A stretch of 64,000 bases of DNA from Vitellaria paradoxa (taxonomy: Eukaryota > Streptophyta > Magnoliopsida > Ericales > Sapotaceae): the NCBI GenBank assembly GCA_019916065.1, contig CM034238.1, forward strand, positions 36,795,375-36,859,374, given 5' to 3'. The translations under genes were made by a program, and so were the position numbers. This document shows positions 33,051 through 43,862 of this stretch, piece after piece; positions within the stretch are counted from its first letter, which is position 1; each line of letters opens with the position of its first letter. The notes below the pieces were generated by a model, which saw only the letters and a list, made by a program, of their open reading frames with translations, was not told the origin of the DNA and ran no database searches.

Positions 33051-33766
33051 AACGCAATCAAATTTTCTAACATTGATATTAGAATTTGCGTAAGGCGCGC
33101 AGCTTTGTGCAGGCTTCTTAAGCAAAGGTGGAATTGCCTCACCTTCAGCAAGATATAAGCAAAACAGAAAAGTTACTCCAATATTTGAAAAGAAAGGATG
33201 CTAAATCATGTCAAAGCTTTAGAGGGGCTTAGCGATTCTTCATGGGCTCCGAGTTAGAGTATCTATAAAAATTTGTTAGGATAGATCAAAATGTTTTGTG
33301 TAGCTTTTTGCTAGAACAATAGTTATATTATCTTTTGTGGAACGTTTGAATGGAATGATCAGTGTTTTGCTTTTCTTGTTATAAGTGTCTCTGCTTTTGA
33401 TAAAGAGAACAAGTTCCGTGGATAATAGATTTCCACTTAACAAATCAAAAATTGTGATTTGAACAAGTGTCTCTGCTTGTTTTGTGGGTTAAATATTTAT
33501 AAATTACCGAAAATTTCATAAAGCAAAATTCTTATGAAATTCTCGTAAGAAAGAACCTTTATGAAGGTTCATGAGGGTAGGAATTCCATAAAGGAAACCT
33601 TAGGGTAGAATTTCCAGAGTTTAGTTCTTGTAGAGAACTATTTGGAGTTCTTGGGAGAACTTATGGGGCGCTTATTTTGGCCGGGGGGGGGGGGGTAAAA
33701 TTCCAATGGAGGGAATATTTGGAGAACTTCGAAATGTGGAGATGAATTCCTACGAAAGGAATTGTT

Positions 33767-34425
33767 GGAGAACTTTGAACCACGCATAAGGAGACTTGGA
33801 AAAGGATGCCTTAAGGGTTCTTTGGAGACAAAATTCCCGCGGAGGGAAAACATTTGGAAAACTCTAAACCAAATATAAGGAGCCTTTAAGAAGGATGCTT
33901 TAAGGGTTCTCTGGAAATGAAATTCCCACAAAGCGAAAACATTTGGAGAACTTTGAACCAAGCATAAGGAGCCTTTAAGAAGGATGACTTAGGGGTTCTC
34001 TGGAAATAAAATTCTTGCCAAGGGAAAACATTTGGAGAACTCTAAACCAAGCATAAAAAGCCTTTAAGAAGGATGCCTTAGGGGTTCTTTGGAGATAAAA
34101 TTATCACGGAGGGAAAACATTTGAAAAACTCTGAACCAAGCATAAGGAGCCTTTAAGAAGGATGCCTTAGGGGTTCTTTGGAGATAAAATTCTCGTAGAG
34201 GGAAAACATTTGAAGAACTCTAAATCAAGCATAAGGAGCCTTTAAAAAGGATGCCTTAGGGGTTCTTTGGAAATAAAATTCCCGCGAAGGGAAAACATTT
34301 GGAGAACTCTGAACCAAGCATAAGGAGCCTTTAAGAAGGATGCCTTAGGGGTTTTTGGAGATAAAATTTTTGTAAAACAATTGGAGAACTCTGAACCAAG
34401 CATAAGGAGCCTTTAAGAAGGACTT
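33767..34425. repeat. Tandem array, 89-bp unit, about 7.5 copies
   Basis: Units start at 33767, 33856, 33945, 34034, 34123, 34212, 34301 and 34383 with a GGAGAACTCTGAACCAAGC-like sequence followed by ATAAGGAGCCTTTAAGAAGG. The spacing is 88-89 bp except the last (82), and the final unit is cut short. Divergence between units is low, so the array is young or homogenised. Confidence 0.95.
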
Positions 34426-34599
34426 TTGGGCTCCAGTAGAGTAACCACAACATCTACAATCCATGCTTAAAGAAGAACCTTCAAATCAACATTGGAAATG
34501 TGGGCTGAGAAAGGGGTCGGCCCTTCATCCGTCCTCGGCCGTTTCCCTTGGTCCCTGCTTCTCCCATAAGCAGGCACTGTCTCTTCGACTTTTGTAGCG

Positions 34600-35805
34600 T
34601 ATATTCCATCTGCTCAACACATCTTCCCTTTCCATAGAACATCATGATTGCTACAAGACATCGGCATAGGAGGCGTATTGAACATCTTGAACATTCCTTT
34701 CACTGTTTCACTGAGATTTCTTGTAGCCAAGTAAAAGCCAGAAAAGTCAGAGAACTGGTGGTTGACTAGGTGCATTTTGAACACCATACGCATTCCTTCT
34801 ACACGCATCTTACCATTTGATCTTCTAAGAGAGGGTCCTGGATATCTAGTGCCTTTTCCCTAAAGCGACGAACGTATGACAAAAGATCTTCCCCTTTCTT
34901 CTGAGTTTCTCGCATAAGATGATGTGTCGTCAATCTTTCTTCCACATAAAAAAACTCGGCATAAAATTTTCTTACCAAATTATCCCAAGAGCTAACTGAT
35001 TCTATTGAAAGGTTGGCATACGAGGCATAGGCCTTGTGAGAACTCCCTTAGTCGCAAGTTACTATCCCGAGCATACGTTCCTGGGGAATCAATAAATCGA
35101 ATGACATGTTCCCTTGTGTTTCCCCTTTTCCCATCGAACTTTACAAACTTCGGCACAACGTACCTTTCAGGGTATGACATTCTGACAATTGCTGCGGGGT
35201 AAGGTGGACGCAAATCTAGGTGTAACCCTATGTGATTAGCACAACTTTCCTATTGGACTAACTCTTTGACATGATACTTCAACTGATCCAATATTAACAA
35301 AGAAGGTTGTGCTTGAAAGACCTCGAGTTGAGCAAGGGTAATAAGAGTAGGATGGAGCAAAGTTTGAGGAAAAGTAGGTAAAGTAGGATTGGTAGGGGTT
35401 CCTTGCTCCATAGGAAGTAAAGTCTGACTTGGATTAGCTGGAATTTGCTGAATAGTGGGCATTTGGCTTGGGGTAAAGCTTAAAGCTGTGGGGTTTACTT
35501 GGGAAAGCATGGTTTAAGGAATACTGCGACGCCCCAAGTTTTGTGGAGTTGTGGTAGGGTTCAGTTCTTCCGGTGTAGAAGGCAGAACAACAGAGACTGA
35601 GGGATGGGTCAATGCCAAAGTTTGCTGGAGGGTTTTGAGGGCCTCCATCATCACTTGTTGTGCTTGCTGCATAGTAGACTGGGCCTACTAGGAAGTTAAA
35701 ACTTGCTCTGTGAGTATCCTCATTTGGTCTGCAATGGTGGTTATTTCTAAAGACGACTCTTCATCTCGTGACCTTTTTACCATTATTACCTTGGTTATTA
35801 GCCAT
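34600..35805 (-). pseudogene. gypsy gag remnant
   Basis: It begins at ATG 35805 (MANNQGNNGKK), then is broken by stops and shifts. An intermediate Gln/Pro-rich stretch (35510-35250) is followed by a typical retrotransposon gag capsid core on 35213-34900: PPYPAAIVRMSYPERY, VPKFVKFDGKRGNTREHVIRF, then a piece with LLGxFGKKIL. The capsid would form the element's particle. No zinc knuckle, protease or RT follows. Confidence 0.8.
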
Positions 35806-35842
35806 TACTGATAAGTCAACACTCTTCTCTAGTAGAGTTAAT

Positions 35843-36419
35843 TGTGGAGGAATTAGGGTAGAGTGAGTCCAACCTTTTTTGAGAGTTATGTTGAGTATTA
35901 AGCAATGGCAAGACCACCGGCATCTGGCGAAGAGGAAAGAACCAGGGCAATTTGGAACAAGAGAGAGAGAGAGAGAGTCAAAATGATAGTGGTCGGATGC
36001 TTGGTGTATCCTTCATGCCAAACCCTCTAGAGGAGGAGGGTTTATAAACGTGAAAATGGAGTCCCTTAGGCAGAAATGTCTAGTCCTGATGTAATAGACT
36101 CAAGGAAAGGTAAGAGTCACCCATTTAATTCTCTCTCTCTCTCCAGATTGGTTGGATGAATTCCAACAGCCCCCTAGTTCTAACCTCCAATCCACTGAAC
36201 CTCTGATGATCCCGCTAGTCATTAATTCGTTGAAGGGGTATCCTCAAACCTTGTTCCAAGTCCAACGAATGGTGTATATTTTTGTGATGGAAATATTGGC
36301 GCGGATGGACTACCATTAATTACTCTATATATAATTAAAGTTGATGTGGCATATGCGGTTTTGCGTCGTAGTACAGTATAACAAACTTAGGATGTTTAAT
36401 TGTAGCCCAGGTACCCACA
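35843..36419 (-). repeat. 5' LTR of the gypsy element
   Basis: 577 bp beginning TGTGGAGGAATTAGG and ending GTACCCACA on the plus strand; matches 30150-30741. Contains (GA)n at 35961-35975. Confidence 0.85.
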
Positions 36420-36426
36420 TTTTAGT

Positions 36427-36610
36427 ACTTCATTTAAGACATTTATTAAGTTCTTGGTGAGGCTACAAGGCGGGAATTAAGAAGACTTTGCAAGTGGCAT
36501 TGTTCTGTTTATTTTGGCTAATTTGGAAGGAAAGAAATAGAAGAGCATTTCAAGGGATAAAGATGACTGTACATAGATTGAAGGGCTTGCTTCAATCAAT
36601 ATTATGTAGT
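36427..36610 (+). pseudogene. LINE (L1-type) ORF2 C-terminal remnant
   Basis: Starts with the 39-bp repeat and continues in frame as KKTLQVALFCLFWLIWKER, then NRRAFQGIKMTVHRLKGLL. This matches the zf-RVT-like C-terminal end of plant LINE reverse transcriptases (the W-x-IWKERNRRxF signature). One in-frame stop is visible near 36460. A T/G homopolymer run (36612-36656) follows. Confidence 0.65.
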
Positions 36611-36904
36611 TAGTTTTTTTTTTTTTTTTTTGGGGGGGGGGGGGGGCGGGGGCGGGTGCGGGAAGAGTTGATTTTTGCACATCTATTATCTTATCTATGC
36701 TAGTAGACCATGAATAGAAGCATTTAATCACAATACTTTTCATGACTTGAAAAACATGGATATACATAAATTTTCTTGCCCAAAAATTAAGGTAGAAAAT
36801 AGGTAAAAGATTCTATTTATTTATTTTGAAAAGGGCGAGTAGAATCTTTATAATATTCTGAACAAAATAAAGTCATCTGATTCTTCTCTTGAATATTTTG
36901 TAGA

Positions 36905-37185
36905 TCTGAACTTTGACTCGAGGGCCTGATAGCTTGGTCTCAAGATTTGCCAGATTGAACTTAGACTTAAGGGCTTAACAGTTCAATCTCAAGATTGTTT
37001 GGCTTTGACTCTGACTTGAAGGCCTGAAGTCTTGATCTCAAGATTTAGAAAGTCGAACTTTGACTTGAGAACTTGATCTAAAGATTATTGAAGGTTGCAC
37101 TTTGACTTAAAGGCTTGACAGCTTGATCTCAATATTTGCGTACCTAAACTTCAACTTGAGGGCTTCACTACTTAGCCTTAAAATT
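36905..37185. repeat. Degenerate tandem repeat, about 55-bp unit
   Basis: Five to six units of the pattern CTTTGACTTGAGGGC..TTGA.AGCTTGATCTCAAGATTT with variable length. No coding frame. Confidence 0.7.
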
Positions 37186-37479
37186 GAAAGTGAGGCCTGT
37201 TGAACTTCAATTTCTTTTCTTCCATCACTTGTTAGAATTCTTCTCTTATTATCTTCTTCACCTTTTGTAATTGTATATTTTTTTCCTCATGGAATCACAC
37301 CTATTTATAGTGTGAAGTTTATATTTGGAATTAAAAAATTAATGAGCAAAAAATAATGATTTCAAAATTGTACTTTTAGGCATTTGGCTAAAATATCAAA
37401 GGCATAAGTTCGAAGATTTTTGGGTGTCGGCGTTACATGGATTAAGCAGCTAGGGTCCACAAATATTGCCTATGAAATT

Positions 37480-38500
37480 TCAAGTAAAATAGAGTTTGTC
37501 AGGTGCCTCATTGGGAAGCCGTTGGGAAGCTCTCCCCCACGAGATTGCCAGCAAGCTAGCCGACTAGAGTTTTTTGGCATATTTTTACACAATTTTGATG
37601 TAAGATAATTCCATAGGTTGCTGAGTACTTTGCTGAGAAAAACAAAGGGCAATTAAGGTCACTGAGAAAAGCCAAGACAACGCATTCAGTGCAGAAACTC
37701 ATTAGAAAGCTCGCTAGTTACCTCATCCAGCGAGCAACAAGATTCTCAAATTATTCAAGGCAGTTCTATGTTCGATTTCAAGAAGGATTTAGTTCCGGAA
37801 TTGCCTAAACAAGCTAGACAGTTGTAATATTTATTTTGGAAAGTTTCCTAATACTTAAGGAAAATGGAAATTCTTTAGTGAATGTTTCCCAATGTTTAAG
37901 AAAGTTAAAAAGGTTTCCTAATGCATAAAGAAATCGAAAATAATGTAATGAAAGTTTCCTAAATTTCAAGGAAGTTGAAATAATTTATAAAAATGTTTCT
38001 TAAAATATTTTGAAAATAGGAAAGTATATAATCTATGATGATTAAATTGCTTGACTACTCTATAAATAGAAATCTTCTCCTATGGTTTTGAAGCACTTCT
38101 AGAGATATAAGAACATATTCTTTATGAACTTATAATTGACCTCTCTCAACTTAACCAAGATAGTTAATCTAAAATTCTTATGTGTGGGTTCTTTGAATGA
38201 GTTCGAAAGCATGAGCGTGTTCTTCATCAAGTGAGGGTGAAGATTATTCTTTATATGTTAGAGAAGGCATCTATTATGATCGGTACGGCAAGATTTGGAA
38301 AGAGTAAACTGTGTAAGTCTTTTTTGTAACCGTTTGTGCATAGTGAAATTTTGGACGTGACCCAAGGTTTTTCTCCCTTATTTGAGAAGGGTTTTCCTCG
38401 TAAAATTTTTGTGTTCCATCGCTTTTATTTTTCCACACTTTGAGGTTGTGGTTGATTGTATGGTGATCCATAACTAGTGAGGGTGTAAATTTCATATGGT
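37480..38500. other. LTR-like sequence (degenerate retrotransposon)
   Basis: Contains a TATA-like CTCTATAAATAGAA (38058) and downstream GGTTTTCCTCG and TTTGTGTTCCATCGC-type LTR tails. A related but diverged stretch lies at 39430-39960 (shared CTCATTGGGAAGC, AGCATGA/GGCATGA, TTTTTCC). The two may be worn LTRs of one element. Boundaries are not visible. Confidence 0.35.
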
Positions 38501-39429
38501 GGAGGAATAAAAAGTTGTGATAATTTTCAAATTCTTTGGTAATTAGCTTTATCTCTTTATTTTGTAAAGTAATAAATATTTTATTCTTATTTTTTTCTAA
38601 AAGATAAAATTAATATTTATCTCAAGATAAATTAAATCTAATTCAAAAATGATATTTATCTTCTCAAAGACTTGTCATCTTGACGCTTCATCATGTATGA
38701 CACGTTTCAATACAAGATTAGCTCTAGCAACTGTGCACTTGACAATTTGTAATTGGCTAAACTTTTTCATGCCTACAACATGATTTAATAACGAACAAGG
38801 TTTTGTTGTTCTTTGTCATGGTCACAATACACTTTTTATTTTATTTTCACTAGTTGAGTCTAGCTTGTTTTGGATTCTATCATTTTATGCTTGACTTTAT
38901 CCTCTAAAAAGACCAAAGGTTGCCCTTGGAAACTTTCAAGTAGATATATTTGAAAAATACTACCAACAGAATAGAGTGAACCCTCCTATTGCAATGCCGG
39001 ATATTATCCACCTTTTTGAATGTAACATGACAAGCAAAATGCCACGTCTCCATAAACGAGTGAAAGCCGCAAAATTTTGTAGGAATTATGCAATTGAAAA
39101 AATTGTAAAAATTGCCTAAAAACTAGCTTAGAGATGAAATTTGTGATTTATTGCAAAAAAAAAAAAAATACTGGGGAAATGGTTGAAAAATGAAAATTGG
39201 AAAAATTAGTTGAAAAATAAAAAAAATTATAATTTCATCTAAATAACAAGCCTATGGTTCATGGACAGCGTATGAGATTTGTATTAGAGTATTATGGTAT
39301 GAATTCATTGCATATTAGATGATACTTCACACACAACTCAAACATTTTTCACTTCTATGCTTTAAAACAACTCATGACATACAAGTTTTCTAATTTAATA
39401 AATTACTTGTTTCATGAAAAACAGATTTG

Positions 39430-39960
39430 ATGTTAGTCAGTTCTAGAGCTCATTGGGAAGCTTGTCCCACCAAATGACTAGAATTTCCGAAAGTTTAAGC
39501 GGTTTTGAATCCTATTCGAAGTTGGAAACTTGCTAAAACATGTTTAAGGATGAATTTCTGTCGTATTCAAGGTTGGCTACCTATGCTCTATATAAAGGGA
39601 CCTTCTTCTAGCACTCTAGAGTAAAAGAGAAAGATTATATTCATGTATTGTGCATTAAGGAGACTTTTCTCAAACACTTAGTCATGAAAGTTAATATTTC
39701 AACAAATCATGTATAGGCATTCGAAGGCATGACGATGCTCTTTATTACATGTTGGCAAAGGAGTACGTTAATATGCTACCTTGGTCTGTACCTTTGTGCC
39801 CAAGTTTTTGCATAGTCGAGATTTTTTGTTCTTGTGACTTAGAGTTTTACACATTATTCGTGCGGGGTTTTTCCTTGTTAATTCTTATGTTCAATCTCTT
39901 TACTTTTCTGTACTTTATGAGATTAAATAATTCATTTGTGATTCGCCCAAGCAAAGACAA
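39430..39960. other. LTR-like sequence related to 37480-38500
   Basis: Similar order of motifs: CTCATTGGGAAGCTTG, TATA-like CTCTATATAAAGGG (39592), GGCATGACGATGCTCTTTAT, GGGGTTTTTCC. The sequence between the two (38500-39430) is AT-rich and holds no gene. Confidence 0.35.
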
Positions 39961-40292
39961 AATTTTAAACATAATTTTCTAGCTTAGTACGAAATTCTCA
40001 AAGCTTCATTGCTTCTCAGGTTTAAAAAATAAAAAAAATAAAAAAATAACAACTATTGGTTTTACTTGTTATTCTATATATCATATCAACCTTGTCCCTC
40101 TGTTTTCTTACTCATCATCATGTTTCATACTCTAGAAAAAATAAATCTCAATAGCTAAATCCTTATTTGAATGTAAATTTTTATAACAAGATTTCAATTT
40201 TTTTAACTAGAAATAATTACAGTTTACCCATTGTGCTTAAAGCTATTTTAATTCAGCTTGGTCCTAAAAGTAGCAGTTAACATCTACAATTG

Positions 40293-40688
40293 GGGTGCGT
40301 TTGTTTACCGGATAAAAGTTGTGGGATTGGAGCCCTCATCCGTGGGACCCACAACAATGAGGTGTTTGTTTGGTTTTTTAGTTAATCCGTGGGACCCACG
40401 GATTGGAATGTTAGTGAGTAATTTTGGGGGATGAGTAAATCCGGGGGAATTGGGGTATTATTAATCCCCCTTGCCGGATTGCTTCCCTCCAAGATCCAAA
40501 GGTTCAAAATTATTTCCTATCATATCACATATCAAATCACATCTTTTATCTCACTTTATATCCCACCAACCAAACACCAAAAAAATAATCCCATATAAAA
40601 AATTAATCCTATCTTTTATCCAATCCCATTAGTAGGTCCCACAGTATTACTTATCCCCCATCATCTAATCCCTCAAACAAACACAGCC
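40293..40688. mobile_element. MITE, 396 bp (Tourist/Harbinger-like)
   Basis: Ends GGGTGCGTTTGTTTACCGGA and, inward from the right, GGCTGTGTTTGTTTGAGGGA form imperfect inverted repeats. They are flanked by TTG (40290-40292 and 40689-40691). The interior is partly palindromic (GTGGGACCCAC near 40345 and 40387). The 3-bp duplication points to PIF/Harbinger, although TTG differs from the usual TTA/TAA. Confidence 0.75.
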
Positions 40689-41074
40689 TTGAAGTACAAA
40701 TATTGACTATAATTTAACAGTTAACACGCGCACACACACGCGGAAAAAGACGAAATTCCACTCACTAGAGTCAATAAAAAGTTAACTTTTAAGCAGAAAA
40801 TAACTTAGGAGGCAGAGACAAATTAATAATGAAAGAAAAAATAAAATAAAAAATTTTGAGGCAAAAAAACTGATTGATTAAAAATTTAATTTAAAAAAAG
40901 AAATATTCCAGCCATAAATAGAGTATGTAGGAGTTTAGTGTTGTATTTAAAATTATAGCAAGGAAAATGGTTTCAAGAAATGTAATTTTCATTTCAGCAA
41001 CTAACTAAAATCGTGCTTGCCCTCAGGTGTGTTTGGGGTTTTCTCAAAGTTGCTTCCTAATTCCGGTCTTAAAA

Positions 41075-41455
41075 ATGGGGGAAAAAAAAGTTAAAAATAA
41101 ATCTGTGGAAGAAGAAGAAGTTATAAAGTTGCAGTGCCACAGTTTGGGAGCAAGATTGAAGGCAAAACTTGAAATAAATAGCAGAAGAAAAGTGAGAGGA
41201 ATGAACAAAAACAGAATGTTAAAAGCAAACCCAGATACTCTCACCTTACAATTAATGCTGGATCAAGAGAGAGACAGACTGCAGAGAAAGCTTGGAAACC
41301 GAGTTTTCGACTTCAAAGCCGTACTCGACCTCGCAGTTACAGAGCAAGTGACATCAGCCTCCCCCTTTCGTAGATATTCCAAACATGAAGTGAAGCGTCT
41401 CTGCAAAAAAGCATCGAAAAGATCATACTTCGCCTGCCGCGTGAGAGGCGCGTGA
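41075..41455 (+). CDS. Hypothetical basic protein, 126 aa
   Basis: I do not recognise it. The likely start is ATG 41075 (MGEKKVKNKSVEEEE); an in-frame ATG at 41027 would add 16 residues. The product is Lys/Arg-rich, with no signal peptide, membrane segment or known motif visible. The stop TGA (41453-41455) is also the first three bases of the target duplication of the transposon inserted immediately downstream, so any original 3' UTR is now displaced beyond 42017. It could be a terminal exon of a larger gene or chance coding. Its base composition is less AT-rich than its surroundings. Confidence 0.3.
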   Translation: MGEKKVKNKSVEEEEVIKLQCHSLGARLKAKLEINSRRKVRGMNKNRMLKANPDTLTLQLMLDQERDRLQRKLGNRVFDFKAVLDLAVTEQVTSASPFRRYSKHEVKRLCKKASKRSYFACRVRGA

Positions 41456-41460
41456 AAAGG

Positions 41461-42016
41461 AAGGGGGGCCGCAGTATGGCAAAAACGACTCCGTTTTTCC
41501 AAAAACGACGCAGTTCTAATTATCGATGAGTTTGCCACATCAAATCGGAGCTCTGTCCGGCACGCCGATGGCGGCGGAGTCGGGAACCGTTGCTTCCGAG
41601 CCGGCGTCAGCGAAGGTGAATACGTCGGCGGTCTGGAGGTCGCCAGTGACCAGCCTCCGGTGCGTGGCGCATACGCAAGGGGCGGCGGAGATCGACTGGA
41701 TATCGCCGTCGCCGCCGCCGAGCCCGAGGATGCGGCCGGATCTGTCGGTGGCTTGCCAGGCGCTGATGGAGGCGCCGACGGAGGAGGGGGCGGTGGGGGA
41801 GTACAAGGTGGGCGTGAAGGTTAAGGGGAAGGGGGTGCCGGTTTACGTGATGATGCCGCTAGACTGCGTAACGACGGGGAACACGTGAACCGCAGGAAGG
41901 CGATGAAAGCGAGCCTGCAGGCGCTAAAGAGCGCCAGGGTGAAGGGGTGATGATGGAACTGCGTCGTTTTGGAAAAACGGAGTCGTTTTTGCCATACTGC
42001 TGTCCCCGGCTCCGCC
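41461..42016. mobile_element. Small TIR transposon carrying a captured beta-amylase exon (Pack-type)
   Basis: Near-perfect 46-bp inverted repeats (41471-41516 and 41956-42000, beginning GCAGTATGGCAAAAACGACT) enclose a host gene fragment. Outside them short GC-rich tips (right tip inward GGCGGAGCCGGGGA) meet an 8-bp direct repeat TGAAAAGG (41453-41460 and 42017-42024). The 8-bp duplication and GGCGGAGCC tip favour hAT, while long inverted repeats also suit a MULE. It encodes no transposase. Confidence 0.8.
41526..41955 (+). pseudogene. Captured BAM1-like plastid beta-amylase exon 1 fragment
   Basis: The translation begins MSLPHQIGALSGTPM, the N-terminus typical of plastidial BAM1 (transit-peptide region), and continues to RPDLSVACQALMEAP, then GVPVYVMMPLDCVTTGNT, a conserved block at the start of the catalytic domain. 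One missing G after GNT shifts the frame; the shifted frame reads VNRRKAMKASLQALKSARVK as in true BAM1. A second missing G follows near 41946, after which the inverted repeat begins. Real beta-amylase releases maltose from starch in chloroplasts. Here only about 140 of some 570 codons are present and catalytic Glu residues are absent. GC content is far above the surroundings. Confidence 0.9.
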
Positions 42017-42059
42017 TGAAAAGGGGTTTATGTTATTTACTGATTTATATTTATATTAC

Positions 42060-42562
42060 GGCTTTGTTTGGCACACCAAAAAAGAAAAAAATGAGATAAA
42101 ATATAGTTTGAGAAAATTTTTTATATTTGGTACACACCGCTCAAACCGTTTTTTTTTTAGATGAACAATAAAATTTCATTCCGACGGATTAGATTTCTGT
42201 TTAGACAGATTCAAAATTTTAGGCAATCATAACTTCTTTATACTACAATCAATCCAAACGGATTGTAGAAACCGTTTGGACGAAGTCACCCGCGCGATTC
42301 CATCGGAACAATTTTTATAATCCGTTGAAATGGTTTTAAAAATGTTACAAAAAATAGTCAAATTGGGTGTCATTTGATAACATGGGAGTTTATAGTGAGA
42401 ATGGCGAAAATATTTTTGCTATTTGATTAACTAAATTCTAGTTATCGACTTTGTTTTGGAAAAATATTGAACGTTTGTTAAATTTTAAGAAGGCGAGAAT
42501 GTGTGAAATTTTATAGAAACTTTCAGAGATTTTCATCAACTTTTTGTGCACCAAACGTAGCC
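42060..42562. mobile_element. MITE, 503 bp
   Basis: Ends GGCTTTGTTTGGCACACC and, inward from the right, GGCTACGTTTGGTGCAC are inverted repeats. They are flanked by TAC (42057-42059 and 42563-42565). Non-coding. Family uncertain: the 3-bp duplication suggests Harbinger-type. Confidence 0.7.
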
Positions 42563-43089
42563 TACATTAAAAAATAATAAAATTTTAAAATCTATTTTTT
42601 TATTTAAATTGTAATAGAAAATAAAAATAAAATATATGAAATTTAAAAAATTAAAATTAATTAGGTTAAAAAACTAATAAATTGCCGAATACTTTTTTAT
42701 TATGTTTTTTAATCAATTCAAACAAGGATTAAATACATTTTTTTGGATCTTTTTATTCATTGTTTATTAAGTTTTCTTTTTTTACTCTCCCTCTGATAAT
42801 AATTTAATATTTTAATAATTAAATTTTTAATAAAAGTTGAAAATTTAAAGTTGTATTATCAATGCTGTATCTAGGGATTTAAACTCGTATCATAGGGATT
42901 TAAAACTCTCCTTTCATTTTTTTATTATATTTTTATTTTTATTTTCCCTTGTCAAATTCTATAAACCAGCCTATGCGTTGCACGAGCTGTCGTTGCTGGT
43001 ATATTTATTAAAGTGACCCGAACGTATTTATTGCTAATTGAAGACTTTCAGTGCAGACTATTAAAAAGTTTCAACGTACGTATACGCGC

Positions 43090-43745
43090 CCAATGATATA
43101 TAACCTTTTATATTTTGTATTAATTATACTCCAATCAAATTTTTTAAATTTTTATTTTTTTTTTAAAAATAATTTTAATTACATTAAAAGTAGAACCATT
43201 GGATTAAAGTACAGAAGATCTCAACCCTTCATTTTTCACCATAACTCCTGTAGTGAAATTTTTCACTGTAACTCCCTTAAACCCCTCTTATGAAAGGTTA
43301 CATATCATCAAAGTGCAGAAGATCTCAGCCCTTCATTTTCCACTGCAGGGGCTGCAGTATAAAATGAAAGGCTGAGATCTTTTGCACTTTAATCCAATAG
43401 TTCTACTTTTAATGTAATTAAAATTATTTTTTTTTTAAATAGAAGTTCAAAAAATTTCATTAGAGTACAATCAATACAAAATATGAAAGGTTACATATCA
43501 TTAAAGTGCAGAAGATCTCAACCTTTCATTTTCATTTTTCACTGCAGGAGACTACAGTTAAAAATGAAGGGTTGAGATCTTCTGCACTTTAATCTAATGA
43601 TTCTACTTTTAATGTAATTAAAATTATTTTTTTTAGAAAAGTAGAAGTTTAAAAAATTTGATTGGAGTACAATGAATACAAAATATGAAAAATTACATAT
43701 CATTAAAGTGTAGAAGATCTCAGCCCTTCACTTTTCACTGCAGCC
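43090..43745. repeat. Palindromic repeat cluster (nested hairpin units)
   Basis: A motif AAAGTGCAGAAGATCTCAGC occurs three times forward (43308, 43505, 43707, with small changes) and as its reverse complement twice (43370, 43575), plus a forward variant at 43208. Longer flanks, including a TTTTAATGTAATTAAAATTA block, repeat in matching orientation at 43165 (inverted), 43405 and 43608. The adjacent arms can pair as stems of about 40-100 bp. This looks like successive insertions of a short foldback MITE into itself. Confidence 0.8.
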
Positions 43746-43837
43746 TCCTTGAACCCCATCTCAAAGGGTGACCGTGACATTCATTATTAATATCTCAGTC
43801 CTTAAGTACTTCCAGGCCGACACTTAACAAATATCAT

Positions 43838-43862
43838 ATATATATATATATATATATATATA
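43838..43862. repeat. (AT)n microsatellite
   Basis: About 12 dinucleotide units. Other AT/TA runs lie at 46149-46170, 46321-46340 and 46704-46721. Confidence 0.9.

Larger units (their letters stand above)
30150..36419 (-). mobile_element. Non-autonomous Ty3/gypsy element with internal tandem arrays
   Basis: Two related LTRs (30150-30741 and 35843-36419, TG..CA) enclose 5.1 kb. Polarity is minus: a polypurine-like CAGGGGGACTTT abuts the left LTR and the gag remnant lies next to the right LTR. Only gag is recognisable. The rest is a GC-rich degenerate array (31330-33050) and an 89-bp array (33767-34425), where pol would be expected. Large tandem arrays are known from plant Tat-type gypsy elements; assignment to Tat is my inference. 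No 5-bp target duplication is found next to the LTRs. Confidence 0.75.

Noticed and set aside
33638..33961. 107-codon minus ORF
   Set aside because: Lies within the 89-bp tandem array and repeats with it; not a gene.
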